Positions 1-7,168 of a stretch of 14,959 nt of DNA are shown piece after piece. The stretch covers positions 1 to 14,959 of the forward strand of contig JBCCHN010000129.1 of assembly GCA_039028695.1 (NCBI GenBank), written 5' to 3'. The translations under genes and the position numbers were made by a program. How positions within the stretch are numbered: position 1 is the stretch's first letter; each line of letters opens with the position of its first letter. Origin of the DNA: JANQKX01 sp039028695 (GTDB taxonomy: Bacteria; Pseudomonadota; Alphaproteobacteria; Kiloniellales; Kiloniellaceae). Under the pieces are notes generated by a model. It ran no database searches, was not told where the DNA came from, and saw nothing but the letters and a program-made list of their open reading frames with translations.

Positions 1-228
1 TTCGTATCCCGAACCGTATTGGATGGTATAATGTCCGTCCAATCGGAAACCGGCGTTCCCGTCCTTTCGATGGTTCTCACACCCCACCATTTCAACGAAG
101 GGGACGAGCATCGGGCCTTTTTCGCCGACCATCTCAAAATCAAAGGCCGGGAGGCGGCAAGTGCCTGCCACGACGTTCTGGCGCTCTATCAACACGGCGG
201 GTTGGAAAGGGTACTGGGGGCCGCTTAG
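1..228 (+). CDS. ribH: 6,7-dimethyl-8-ribityllumazine synthase, C-terminal part (5' end outside window)
   Basis: The frame is open from base 1 to a TAG at 226-228 and gives 75 residues. They match the C-terminal half of lumazine synthase: the segment DGIMSVQSETGVPVLSMVL followed by TPHHFNE, then the late KGREAA motif (KGxEAA is typical of the family's last helix). Lumazine synthase condenses 5-amino-6-ribitylamino-uracil with dihydroxybutanone phosphate in the penultimate step of riboflavin synthesis, in the cytoplasm. The PHHFNE wording resembles the RibH2-type (Brucella-like) enzymes more than the classical TTDTIEQA form; this subtype call is from memory of the families. A TTG at 19 could be read as a start, but the homology continues upstream of it, so the gene must begin before the window. 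It ends 12 bp from the convergent dddP-like gene. No other rib gene is visible here. Confidence 0.85.
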   Translation, partial: FVSRTVLDGIMSVQSETGVPVLSMVLTPHHFNEGDEHRAFFADHLKIKGREAASACHDVLALYQHGGLERVLGAA

Positions 229-240
229 ACCGCCCTGATT

Positions 241-1485
241 TTATGTGATCTCCCAAGGGAAGCTGTCTAGGCGTTCTGCCCCCTGCTCAGTGATCAAGAC
301 TTGGGTCTCCAGCTTGATGCTTTCGGAGCCCTCTTGCGCGATCAGACTTTCGACGCAAAAGACCATGCCCGGCTCGAAGGTCCAGTCGTAGGCTTTCGCG
401 AAGTCCACATGTAGCAGTGCGACCGGCCACTCGTCGGCCATGCCCACGCCATGCCCCGCCAGGGTATAGCGATAGGGCTGGTGCTTTTCCGGGATTTTCC
501 AGGAACGTTCGTTAAACTCATGGACTGAAAGGCCCGGCTTGATAATGCCCAAGTTGTGTTCGATTTGCTCCACCGCGGTGGCATAAAGGCTGCGCTGCAA
601 CCCGGTCATCTTGGTGTAGCCGCAGGTCCAAGACCGTGACAGATCAGCGCAATAGCCGTAGGGTCCGATCAAATCCGTGTCGAAGGAGATCATCTCCCCC
701 TCCCTGCACCGGTAGTCGCTACACTCGCTGTACCAGGGATTGGTCCGGGGGCCACAGGAAAAAAGCCTGGTCTCCAGCCACTCACCGCCCGAGCGGGCGT
801 TCTCAAAATGCAATTCAGCCCAAATCTCCTGTTCCGTTTTGCCGGGTAAGGAGGCCTCATACATTCGGGCGATGCCCGCTTCGCACACCCGAACGGTCCA
901 GCGCATCAGCTCGATCTCTGCCGCGGATTTGATGGCGCGGGCATGCTCGGTTAACTCCTGGCCCTCGATCACGACCAGTCCTTGTTCCTGCAAGGCCCAT
1001 AGGCCGACTGGCTCAAGTTTATCTACCGCCAAGCGCCGGTTTCCGCCGCCATGGTGGTGCACCAGGTCGGCGATCTCTTGTGCCCATAGGTCGACCCGTT
1101 CATTGCTGCGGCTCCCCGCGCTCATGTAAATCCAGCCGATGGCCTGGCGGACCTCATCAATCAGCGGCCGGTTGGCGCAAAGGTGATGGGCGCCCTTAAA
1201 TTCAAACATGACCGCCGGCCCATCAGCAAAAATCAGGGCATAGCGGACTGCGTTGTGAGCCGTCCAAACCTGCATGTTGGCCACGTCCAGGGCGTAGCGG
1301 ATATTCACCGGATCATAAAGCAAGAGCGCGGCGCAGTCGTGCTCAACAAGCTTCTGCCGCATCCGTCCCAGGCGATAGGCCCGCGCCGCCTCCAGGGTCG
1401 CGTGTGGCAAAGGACTGCGCAGGGGCTTATCCGCACCCTCGGGGTTGAGGTATTCCTTTTTGCGCGGGTCCTTGAAGATGCTCAT
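241..1485 (-). CDS. dddP: DddP-like DMSP lyase (M24 peptidase fold)
   Basis: The 414-residue product has the creatinase/aminopeptidase (M24) fold and resembles DddP, which cleaves dimethylsulfoniopropionate to dimethyl sulfide and acrylate. DddP-like stretches include DPVNIRYALDVANMQVW (58-74), NRRLAVDK (149-156), GGEWLETRLFSCGPRTNPW (233-251) and HGVGMADEWP (345-354). The known metal ligands of DddP all have counterparts: D269 and D271 in FDTDLIG, D281 in ADLSRSW, H345, E379 and E393. The catalytic aspartate that distinguishes DddP corresponds to D351 in ADEWP. Length is near that of characterised DddP (roughly 400-450 aa), although the N-terminus looks shorter. The start is ATG at 1485, with only a weak Shine-Dalgarno (AGGGA, rather far upstream). 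It is convergent with ribH and divergent from the tyrA-like gene. It might instead be a related M24 enzyme without DMSP activity; that needs an assay. No DMSP transporter or acrylate gene is visible here. Confidence 0.78.
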   Translation of the reverse strand: MSIFKDPRKKEYLNPEGADKPLRSPLPHATLEAARAYRLGRMRQKLVEHDCAALLLYDPVNIRYALDVANMQVWTAHNAVRYALIFADGPAVMFEFKGAHHLCANRPLIDEVRQAIGWIYMSAGSRSNERVDLWAQEIADLVHHHGGGNRRLAVDKLEPVGLWALQEQGLVVIEGQELTEHARAIKSAAEIELMRWTVRVCEAGIARMYEASLPGKTEQEIWAELHFENARSGGEWLETRLFSCGPRTNPWYSECSDYRCREGEMISFDTDLIGPYGYCADLSRSWTCGYTKMTGLQRSLYATAVEQIEHNLGIIKPGLSVHEFNERSWKIPEKHQPYRYTLAGHGVGMADEWPVALLHVDFAKAYDWTFEPGMVFCVESLIAQEGSESIKLETQVLITEQGAERLDSFPWEIT

Positions 1486-1660
1486 ATTTCAGGTTCAATT
1501 CCCTATTTTGCCTCGCACACTGCCTTTTCACCGCCGTAGGCATATTCCTTTTTAGGCAAAAGCGGTAGGGCTCGGCAAGAGGAGCACAGCTGCTTGACGA
1601 ATTTGCCGGGACCGGATCAAGTGAGGCAAGCGCCGAAAGGATCGGGAAGGAAACAAGGCC

Positions 1661-2401
1661 ATGCAGGTTAAAACATTGGGGATCGTGGGTGTGGGTGCCT
1701 TTGGCGAATTCATGATCCGTCACTTGGCGCCCTACTTCATGATCAAACTCCACGATCCGGACCGGGACCTCGCCCTCATCACTAGGACCTATAATGCCGC
1801 CCAGGTCGACCTCAAAACTTGTGCAACCTGCGACATCGTCGTGCTGGCCGTACCCGTGCAGCGCTTGGAGATGGTAGTAAAGGAGATCGCTACCTGGGTG
1901 AAGCCTGACGGGCTGGTGATGGATGTCTGCTCCGTAAAGGTCAAGCCCGCGGAGATCCTCAGCCGTCATCTGCCGACGTCGACGAACATTATCTGTACAC
2001 ATCCCCTATTCGGACCGCAGTCGGGCCGTCGCTCCATCGCCGGGCTAAAGATCAGCCTGTGCGACGTCCGTGGCCAAAAAGGCAAACCCGTGGCCGCCTT
2101 CCTGCGTGACAAGCTTCACCTCAAGGTGATCGAGGCCACGCCCGAGCAACACGACCGGGACATGGCCTACGTACAAGGGTTAACCCATCTGCTTGGGAAA
2201 ATCCTCACCGATCTTGAATTGAAAGGCATTCGTCAAACCACTAAGACCTTCGACCTTATGATGGAAGCCGTAAGCTACTTGGAACACGATTCCCTCGAGC
2301 TTTTTAAAGCCATTCAGCAGGAGAACCCCTTCGTTGCCGAAGCACTCGCCCGATTCTTCAGCGCAGCCAAACGCCAAGAAAAGGACCTGGCGCAACTCTG
2401 A
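1661..2401 (+). CDS. Prephenate/arogenate dehydrogenase-like protein (TyrA family, short form)
   Basis: The 246-residue product has a Rossmann N-terminus with GVGAFG at 10-15 and an acidic residue (D32 in HDPD) where strand 2 should end, which suggests NAD rather than NADP. TyrA-family signatures follow: DVCSVK (88-93), THPLFGPQSG (113-122), and a histidine-rich helix HDRDMAYVQGLTH (164-176) equivalent to the QxLTH segment. TyrA enzymes oxidatively decarboxylate prephenate to 4-hydroxyphenylpyruvate, or arogenate to tyrosine. The protein is shorter than most bacterial TyrA (about 280-310 aa), so part of the C-terminal helical dimerisation domain is reduced. The start is ATG 1661, with GGAAGGA at 1645-1651 as a well-placed ribosome binding site. 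It is divergent from dddP across 175 bp and convergent with the CPBP gene. Its real substrate, prephenate, arogenate or another cyclic acid, cannot be read from sequence alone. Confidence 0.75.
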   Translation: MQVKTLGIVGVGAFGEFMIRHLAPYFMIKLHDPDRDLALITRTYNAAQVDLKTCATCDIVVLAVPVQRLEMVVKEIATWVKPDGLVMDVCSVKVKPAEILSRHLPTSTNIICTHPLFGPQSGRRSIAGLKISLCDVRGQKGKPVAAFLRDKLHLKVIEATPEQHDRDMAYVQGLTHLLGKILTDLELKGIRQTTKTFDLMMEAVSYLEHDSLELFKAIQQENPFVAEALARFFSAAKRQEKDLAQL

Positions 2402-2445
2402 ACCCCAAAGCCTTCAATCCGTCAAACAACTGTGCCGCCGCCAAA

Positions 2446-3228
2446 CTAAGTGATGAAAGCAAAGGACCAGGCGCTGTGGATGGCATGCAAAACCATCGTC
2501 AGGCTTACCGATCCGGAGTGGAAACGGATCAGACCAAAAAGGACACCCAGGAAAAAAATAATCAGTAAAATGTCCAAATTATATTGCAGATGAATGATCG
2601 ACCACACGAACGAGGATAAGACTATAGCCCCCGGCACACCCATCTTGGATTCAGCAAGACCGCGATAAAGAAATCCCCTAAAGAATGCTTCCTCAAAAAC
2701 TGGGGCGCAGACCAAAGCGGCAAACAAGAAAATATAACGATTCCGGGTTTCGTCGAGCAACGGCCAATAGAGGTCCGCCATATCCTGAAATTGAATAGCA
2801 TAAGACAACAAAACAATAATCAGATTAAACAGAATCAATATCCCGACCCAAAATAACAATGCCTTCAAGCTAAAGGATTTAAGAGCCAAATAATCGGCGA
2901 TTTTGATGTTTTTCCGAACAACACAAGCGAGCCATAAAATTAATAAGCCGACAAAAGCACTCACAATCATCGAAAGGGAGATAGCAAAACCATTTTCCAT
3001 GAGAGCTGCGACGATCTCATCGGAGTCCCTACTCGAGTCCTGGCCAAACCCGAGGGCGACGAACACGGCAATTACCGCGGCCGCGGCAGCAAAGTAGGCC
3101 AACAAAATCACGCAGGAAAATCCAATGGTTGCCCAAAACCCCCATGGCCGCGCGCTATGACCAACGAGCGCTCGTTCCGCTGAGTCCTGCGCCCGTGAGT
3201 TCGAATTTTCCATCCCGATCATCCACAC
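2446..3228 (-). CDS. CPBP-family intramembrane metalloprotease (CAAX protease / Abi)
   Basis: The 260-residue product is strongly hydrophobic with several predicted membrane spans (about 34-60, 82-104, 122-145, 165-178, 198-214, 219-236). The CPBP/Rce1 motifs are present: EEAFFRG with E179, E180 and R184, the second-motif histidine H213 in SFVWSIIH, and H248 in VLHAIHS. Eukaryotic members cleave prenylated CAAX proteins. Bacterial members process or guard peptides, for example in bacteriocin immunity; the substrate here is unknown. The chosen start is GTG at 3228, with GAGG seven bases upstream. ATG at 3222 or 3213 is possible but less well placed. The gene is visibly more AT-rich than its neighbours (line 2821-2880 has 21 G+C of 60, against 37 of 60 in 2041-2100). 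It lies about 106 bp downstream of the amidotransferase gene, so co-transcription is uncertain. Confidence 0.8.
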   Translation of the reverse strand: MWMIGMENSNSRAQDSAERALVGHSARPWGFWATIGFSCVILLAYFAAAAAVIAVFVALGFGQDSSRDSDEIVAALMENGFAISLSMIVSAFVGLLILWLACVVRKNIKIADYLALKSFSLKALLFWVGILILFNLIIVLLSYAIQFQDMADLYWPLLDETRNRYIFLFAALVCAPVFEEAFFRGFLYRGLAESKMGVPGAIVLSSFVWSIIHLQYNLDILLIIFFLGVLFGLIRFHSGSVSLTMVLHAIHSAWSFAFIT

Positions 3229-3334
3229 AATTAAGCCTCGCCCATAGGTTTAAAACTGACAGGCTGATTTACCTAAATGAGAGATAAATTTGGAGTTATT
3301 TTGTGAACAATAATTTAAGCCGCAGGATTGGTGA

Positions 3335-4153
3335 CTATACCCGCGCAACCTCCACCCCATTACGCAGGGCGGTAATGCTGCCTTCGGGCAGGGGCGTCCA
3401 GCCATGCTTGCTAAGAGGCACGCTAGCGAGCATCAGGGCCGGCGTTTCCGGCTCGTGCAGGGCCAGTTTAAGGCCGCGGGCTTCAAAATCCTTAGCAATG
3501 TCCAAGCGATTGCCCAGACACAAGCCCGGCGGTCGGGGCGGACTGAAATGATCACCCTCATCAAAGCTGCGCCGGTGGGCATGAGCAAAGAGGCAATCCC
3601 CATCACTGTATAGAAAATTCGCCGACCCCAGTTGCCGCAATTCAGCCGCCGTCTCAGCGATCAGTTCCAGGCGCGCCGATAAGTCTGGCACCTTACCGGC
3701 AGACCGGCGCCACAGTGGTTCCAGGCGCTCCATTAGCACGCAAAAGGCATGCTCGGAATCTGTCAACCCGATGGGCCGGACAAATTCAGACACAAGAGGC
3801 ATCCTCTCAAAAATACCCTCTAGCGTGCCATTGTGGGCGAAGACGTGGGCTTGACCCCCCAATTCCCGACGAAAGGGATGCGTATTCTCAAAGGCAGGCT
3901 CACCCGCCGTGGCATAGCGTACATGGGCAATGACCACGTGGCTATCCAGACCGATGTTATGAATGAAGTCGACCCATGGGCTGGTAGCAGCCGGCGAGGC
4001 CTCCTTGAGCAACAAGACATCCCGCCCTTCATAGTAAGCAATGCCCCAGCCTGACTTATTGGGATGGAGTAATCCGCCGTGTTTCGCGAATTCCTCCAAA
4101 GAATAGCGCAGCTTGACCGGCTTGGCGCTCGAGACACCAAAGAGCTCACACAT
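3335..4153 (-). CDS. Class II glutamine amidotransferase, YafJ-like
   Basis: The 272-residue product begins MCELFG, so after Met removal Cys2 becomes the N-terminal nucleophile of an Ntn-hydrolase glutaminase domain. Other class II (PurF/GltB-type) features follow: HVRYATAG (77-84), ENTHPFRREL (89-98), AHNGTLEG (106-113) and TDSEHAFC (131-138). The order and length match E. coli YafJ, a stand-alone glutaminase domain with no fused synthase domain. Such domains release ammonia from glutamine for a partner. The start is ATG 4153, with GAGG six bases upstream. It lies 35 bp downstream of a glutamate-synthase-domain gene on the same strand, so that protein is the obvious candidate acceptor of the ammonia; this is inference from context. 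Members of this subfamily can also act as gamma-glutamyl hydrolases, and their physiological substrates are often unknown. Confidence 0.82.
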   Translation of the reverse strand: MCELFGVSSAKPVKLRYSLEEFAKHGGLLHPNKSGWGIAYYEGRDVLLLKEASPAATSPWVDFIHNIGLDSHVVIAHVRYATAGEPAFENTHPFRRELGGQAHVFAHNGTLEGIFERMPLVSEFVRPIGLTDSEHAFCVLMERLEPLWRRSAGKVPDLSARLELIAETAAELRQLGSANFLYSDGDCLFAHAHRRSFDEGDHFSPPRPPGLCLGNRLDIAKDFEARGLKLALHEPETPALMLASVPLSKHGWTPLPEGSITALRNGVEVARV

Positions 4154-4188
4154 CCTTCACCTCTATGCCCTTAAACCCCATTTCAACT

Positions 4189-5805
4189 CTACGAATCTTG
4201 CGGCTGGAACCGAAAGCTGTCCGGATCCGCGTTGGTCCAAATCCGATGCCAGTCCGGCCGGTCGGTCCCAGCGATCAGCTCCCCGGGCTCCAGCCAGGCG
4301 AAGAGATCCTCATAGGACCTCACTTCAGTGAAGTTAATTCGGCGGCGCAAGTGATGAGGCTCCAAATGGGCTGGGTCCGCCAAGCCGATGGCCGCTATAA
4401 TCTCGTTAAAGGCATCAACCGTATTGGCGTGAAATTGGTGAACCCTTTCCGCCTTATCCGGCACCACCAAGGCCTTTTCCCGCCGCGGGTCTTGGGTGGC
4501 GACGCCTACGGGGCAATGATTTGTGTGGCAACGTTGGGCTTGTATACAGCCTAGAGCAAACATCATGGCGCGGGCCGCATTACAATAGTCTGCTCCCTGC
4601 ACGACGCGCTTAGCAATATCGGCACCGGAGGCAACCTTGCCGCTGCATCCGATTTTGATCCGATCCCGCAGGCCCGCCCCCACCAAGGCATTGTGCGCAA
4701 AAACCAATCCAAATGTCAGCGGCGCACCTACATTGTTCTCGAACTCCAAAGGCGCGGCTCCGGTGCCTCCTTCCCCGCCGTCGATGGTGATAAAGTCAGG
4801 ATAGGTGTCCATATCGATCATGGCTTTGCAGATCGCCAAGAACTCCCGCTCCCGCCCGATACAAAGCTTAAAGCCCGTGGGGCGGCCATCGGAAAGTTCC
4901 CTCAGCTGGGCAACAAACTCGATCAGCTCACGCGGAGTCGAGAATGCGGAGTGATAGGGTGGCGATACACATTTAACCCCCTCGGGGACGCCACGAATCT
5001 CGGCAATCTCCCGCGTAACCTTAGCCCCCGGCATCACCCCGCCCAGGCCCGGCTTGGCGCCCTGGGACAGCTTAATGTGGATCGCCTTCACCTGATCCTG
5101 ATTGGACTTATCGCGAAATTTTTCCGGATCGAATTTACCATCCTTGGTCCGACATCCGAAATACCCGCTGCCCAGCTCCCAAATGATGTCTCCACCGTTT
5201 TCCAGGTGGTATTGGGTCAGCCCTCCCTCGCCCGTATCATGGGCAAAGCCGCCCATCTTAGCGCCAAGATTTAGCGCTCGAATGGCATTGGCGCTCAGCG
5301 CGCCAAAGGACATGGCCGATACATTCAATCGCGAGATCTCATAAGGCCGTTTACAGTCGGCGCCGCCCAAGCGGACCCGAAACTCGCTTTCTGACTTGGC
5401 CTTGGGCGCGATCGAATGGGTGAACCACTCATAGCCCGGTTGATAAACATCCAACTCCGTGCCGAATGGCTCCTCGGCATGCTCATTCTTAGCCCGCTCG
5501 TAAACCAGACTGCGAGTATCCCGGTCAAAAGGTCGGCCACCGATATCGCTCTCACCAAAGTACTGCCGAATTTCCGGGCGGATACCCTCGAACAGCCACC
5601 GCATATGGGCGATAATAGGATAGTTGCGCAACAAGCTGTGCCGGGTTTGCGCGAGGTCCCACAGGCCCAAAAGCACCAGCGCACTTGTCACCAAAAAAGG
5701 CCAGAAAAAGTGAATGGAGACCGCGCCCATTAACAGCAACAGCACCAGGGACAACACCACCGCCACGAAAAATACCGCGTAGCGAGCCTGAAAATACTCC
5801 GACAC
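4189..5805 (-). CDS. Membrane-anchored FMN-binding glutamate synthase-domain protein
   Basis: The 538-residue product starts with two hydrophobic spans (about 9-29 and 33-50) and then carries a full glutamate synthase central/FMN domain (Gltsyn type). Visible motifs are SAMSFGALS (163-171), HDTGEGG (189-195), IKLSQGAKPGLGGVMPGAKV (244-263) and IDGGEGGTGAAP (341-352). A three-cysteine cluster C420-x5-C426-x4-C431 (in CIQAQRCHTNHCPVG) matches the 3Fe-4S site of GltB. It lacks the N-terminal glutaminase domain and the C-terminal GXGXG domain of full GltB. The start is GTG 5805, preceded by AGGGGG five bases upstream. The domain family uses FMN and an iron-sulfur cluster to combine 2-oxoglutarate with ammonia in glutamate synthase; relatives make N-methylglutamate or have unknown roles. 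The next gene downstream encodes a separate class II glutaminase, suggesting a split enzyme. The electron donor is not encoded in the window. Confidence 0.85.
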   Translation of the reverse strand: MSEYFQARYAVFFVAVVLSLVLLLLMGAVSIHFFWPFLVTSALVLLGLWDLAQTRHSLLRNYPIIAHMRWLFEGIRPEIRQYFGESDIGGRPFDRDTRSLVYERAKNEHAEEPFGTELDVYQPGYEWFTHSIAPKAKSESEFRVRLGGADCKRPYEISRLNVSAMSFGALSANAIRALNLGAKMGGFAHDTGEGGLTQYHLENGGDIIWELGSGYFGCRTKDGKFDPEKFRDKSNQDQVKAIHIKLSQGAKPGLGGVMPGAKVTREIAEIRGVPEGVKCVSPPYHSAFSTPRELIEFVAQLRELSDGRPTGFKLCIGREREFLAICKAMIDMDTYPDFITIDGGEGGTGAAPLEFENNVGAPLTFGLVFAHNALVGAGLRDRIKIGCSGKVASGADIAKRVVQGADYCNAARAMMFALGCIQAQRCHTNHCPVGVATQDPRREKALVVPDKAERVHQFHANTVDAFNEIIAAIGLADPAHLEPHHLRRRINFTEVRSYEDLFAWLEPGELIAGTDRPDWHRIWTNADPDSFRFQPQDS

Positions 5806-5821
5806 CTATACCCCCTTACCC

Positions 5822-5840
5822 GCCTCAGGTTCAGTGAGGC
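5822..5840. repeat. Short inverted repeat between the HPPD-like and glutamate-synthase-domain genes
   Basis: GCCTCA (5822-5827) and TGAGGC (5835-5840) form a perfect 6-bp stem with a 7-base loop. It lies in the 61-bp gap between two minus-strand genes, just upstream of the AGGGGG ribosome binding site of the glutamate-synthase-domain gene. No T-run follows on either strand, so it is not a standard terminator. It could be an mRNA processing or stabilising hairpin, or chance. Confidence 0.3.
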
Positions 5841-5866
5841 TCCCATGATACAGTCCGCACAAACAT

Positions 5867-7114
5867 TTAGTCGAAGACATGGCCGTGCTCAAAGCGTTCG
5901 TCCAAGCCGGCCGCCTCGGTCAAGGCCGCGACGTTATCCTTGGTGAAAAACCCGTCAAACCCAAAACACCTTTCCACATACTCGGTAATCAAGATGGAAT
6001 AGGGAGAATGCTTGGAAAAGATCTGTTTCAGGTTGGGCTCATCTCTGCACTCGCCCACCACATGGGCCAGAAACTCCTTGTCGAAGCCTTTGAGGGTTTT
6101 CACCACGTAGTCCACGTTCTTTCCGCTTGATCCACGATCCCCGTCTTTAACCTCAAAGGCGATGTGATGCATGCGCCGGCCATAATTCCGTACAAAATTC
6201 TCAGTCGGCATGGGAAGACCCTCGAAGGAATTTACAAATGACGGCGTGTTATTCGCAGTGAAAACCTTGGCCGGGGACACCTTATCGTCCTTTACGAAGG
6301 GATTTCGGTTTACATTTGTGGAGGAGTTCATCTCCTTGATGTTGTAAGCTCCCCAAAAGTAATAGTTCGAGAGGGTCAAAAACTCCAATATGGCATCTTC
6401 ACGCTCTCCTGAGAGAATACGTGTCGCCATATGGTCCACACCCAGGATCAGATCCTTGAGGCCGGTCTCGTCTGACCTTTCATCCGCGGCAGCCAGCCGG
6501 GCACTTTCGGCCGAGTTCAACTCGAATCGCTCGCCCACTACCAAGGCCTCACTATCATGAAGATCGAGCTGGCTATAGCCCACTAGATTGCCGGTAAAAT
6601 CGGACGGCTGGGTAAATGAAAATCGCGAATCTGAAAAAAGCGCGTTTTGACCAACGGCGGGAACATGAAAGCGAATATCATGTTCCTCCAGGAGGCGCTG
6701 GGTTTCGTCTTTATCCTTTGTGGAAAATACCTCTCCTACATAACGGGCGTTGGGTTTTTGGCGGGCATTGGGATAGAGCATGTTTAGACGGGTCAAATCA
6801 TCCTCAAAGCTGTTCGACAAAGGCTCCATGACCATATAAATCGGAAAGCGAGGATCGCCAGCTAGGATATAGACCTTATGGGTATCGGTCAGGAAACTGA
6901 CCTTCAGACGCATGGGCGTCATGAGGTAAAGCTCTTCTAGATAATCTATGCCGTCCCCATGATCGATTTGGATCACCAAAGCGCCGATCTCACCCAGGAG
7001 ATCCATCAAGCCACATTGTTGGCGTCGCTCGAAGATCTTATGCCGATAAATCTCAAACAATTCGGAGTTCTTTTTGTCACCCCGAGGCTGATATCCTTGA
7101 AAATCAAATGCCAT
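5867..7114 (-). CDS. 4-hydroxyphenylpyruvate dioxygenase-like protein (VOC fold)
   Basis: The 415-residue product has the C-terminal half of a 4-hydroxyphenylpyruvate dioxygenase (HPPD). GVDHM (H228), MHHIAFEV (H317) and LITEYVERCFG (E378) fit the two-histidine, one-glutamate iron site. GFFTKDNVAALTEAAG (387-403) corresponds to the GFGEGNFKALFE segment that closes the HPPD active site. HPPD converts 4-hydroxyphenylpyruvate to homogentisate with Fe(II) and O2, the second step of tyrosine breakdown. The rest is divergent: the middle section KEMNSSTNVNRNPF (260-273) does not resemble the usual substrate-binding strand, the His-His and His-Glu spacings differ from typical HPPD, and the protein is longer than bacterial HPPD (about 350-370 aa). 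It could be HPPD, a hydroxymandelate-synthase-like enzyme, or a VOC dioxygenase with another substrate. The start is ATG 7114, with no strong Shine-Dalgarno. It lies 54 bp downstream of maeA, probably in one transcript. Confidence 0.62.
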   Translation of the reverse strand: MAFDFQGYQPRGDKKNSELFEIYRHKIFERRQQCGLMDLLGEIGALVIQIDHGDGIDYLEELYLMTPMRLKVSFLTDTHKVYILAGDPRFPIYMVMEPLSNSFEDDLTRLNMLYPNARQKPNARYVGEVFSTKDKDETQRLLEEHDIRFHVPAVGQNALFSDSRFSFTQPSDFTGNLVGYSQLDLHDSEALVVGERFELNSAESARLAAADERSDETGLKDLILGVDHMATRILSGEREDAILEFLTLSNYYFWGAYNIKEMNSSTNVNRNPFVKDDKVSPAKVFTANNTPSFVNSFEGLPMPTENFVRNYGRRMHHIAFEVKDGDRGSSGKNVDYVVKTLKGFDKEFLAHVVGECRDEPNLKQIFSKHSPYSILITEYVERCFGFDGFFTKDNVAALTEAAGLDERFEHGHVFD

Positions 7115-7168
7115 CTTACTTTAGCCTTTTTCACTCTATCCGTTGAATATAAAAGGTTGAAACACCCT

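Noticed and set aside
1594..1622. TTGACG / TCAAGT as a promoter for the tyrA-like gene
   Set aside because: The -35 box and 17-base spacing look good, but the -10 matches only three of six consensus bases; too weak to annotate.
1427..2002. 191-aa minus-strand ORF overlapping dddP and the tyrA-like gene
   Set aside because: It lies antisense to the tyrA-like gene and over the shared promoter region, and its sequence has no family resemblance.
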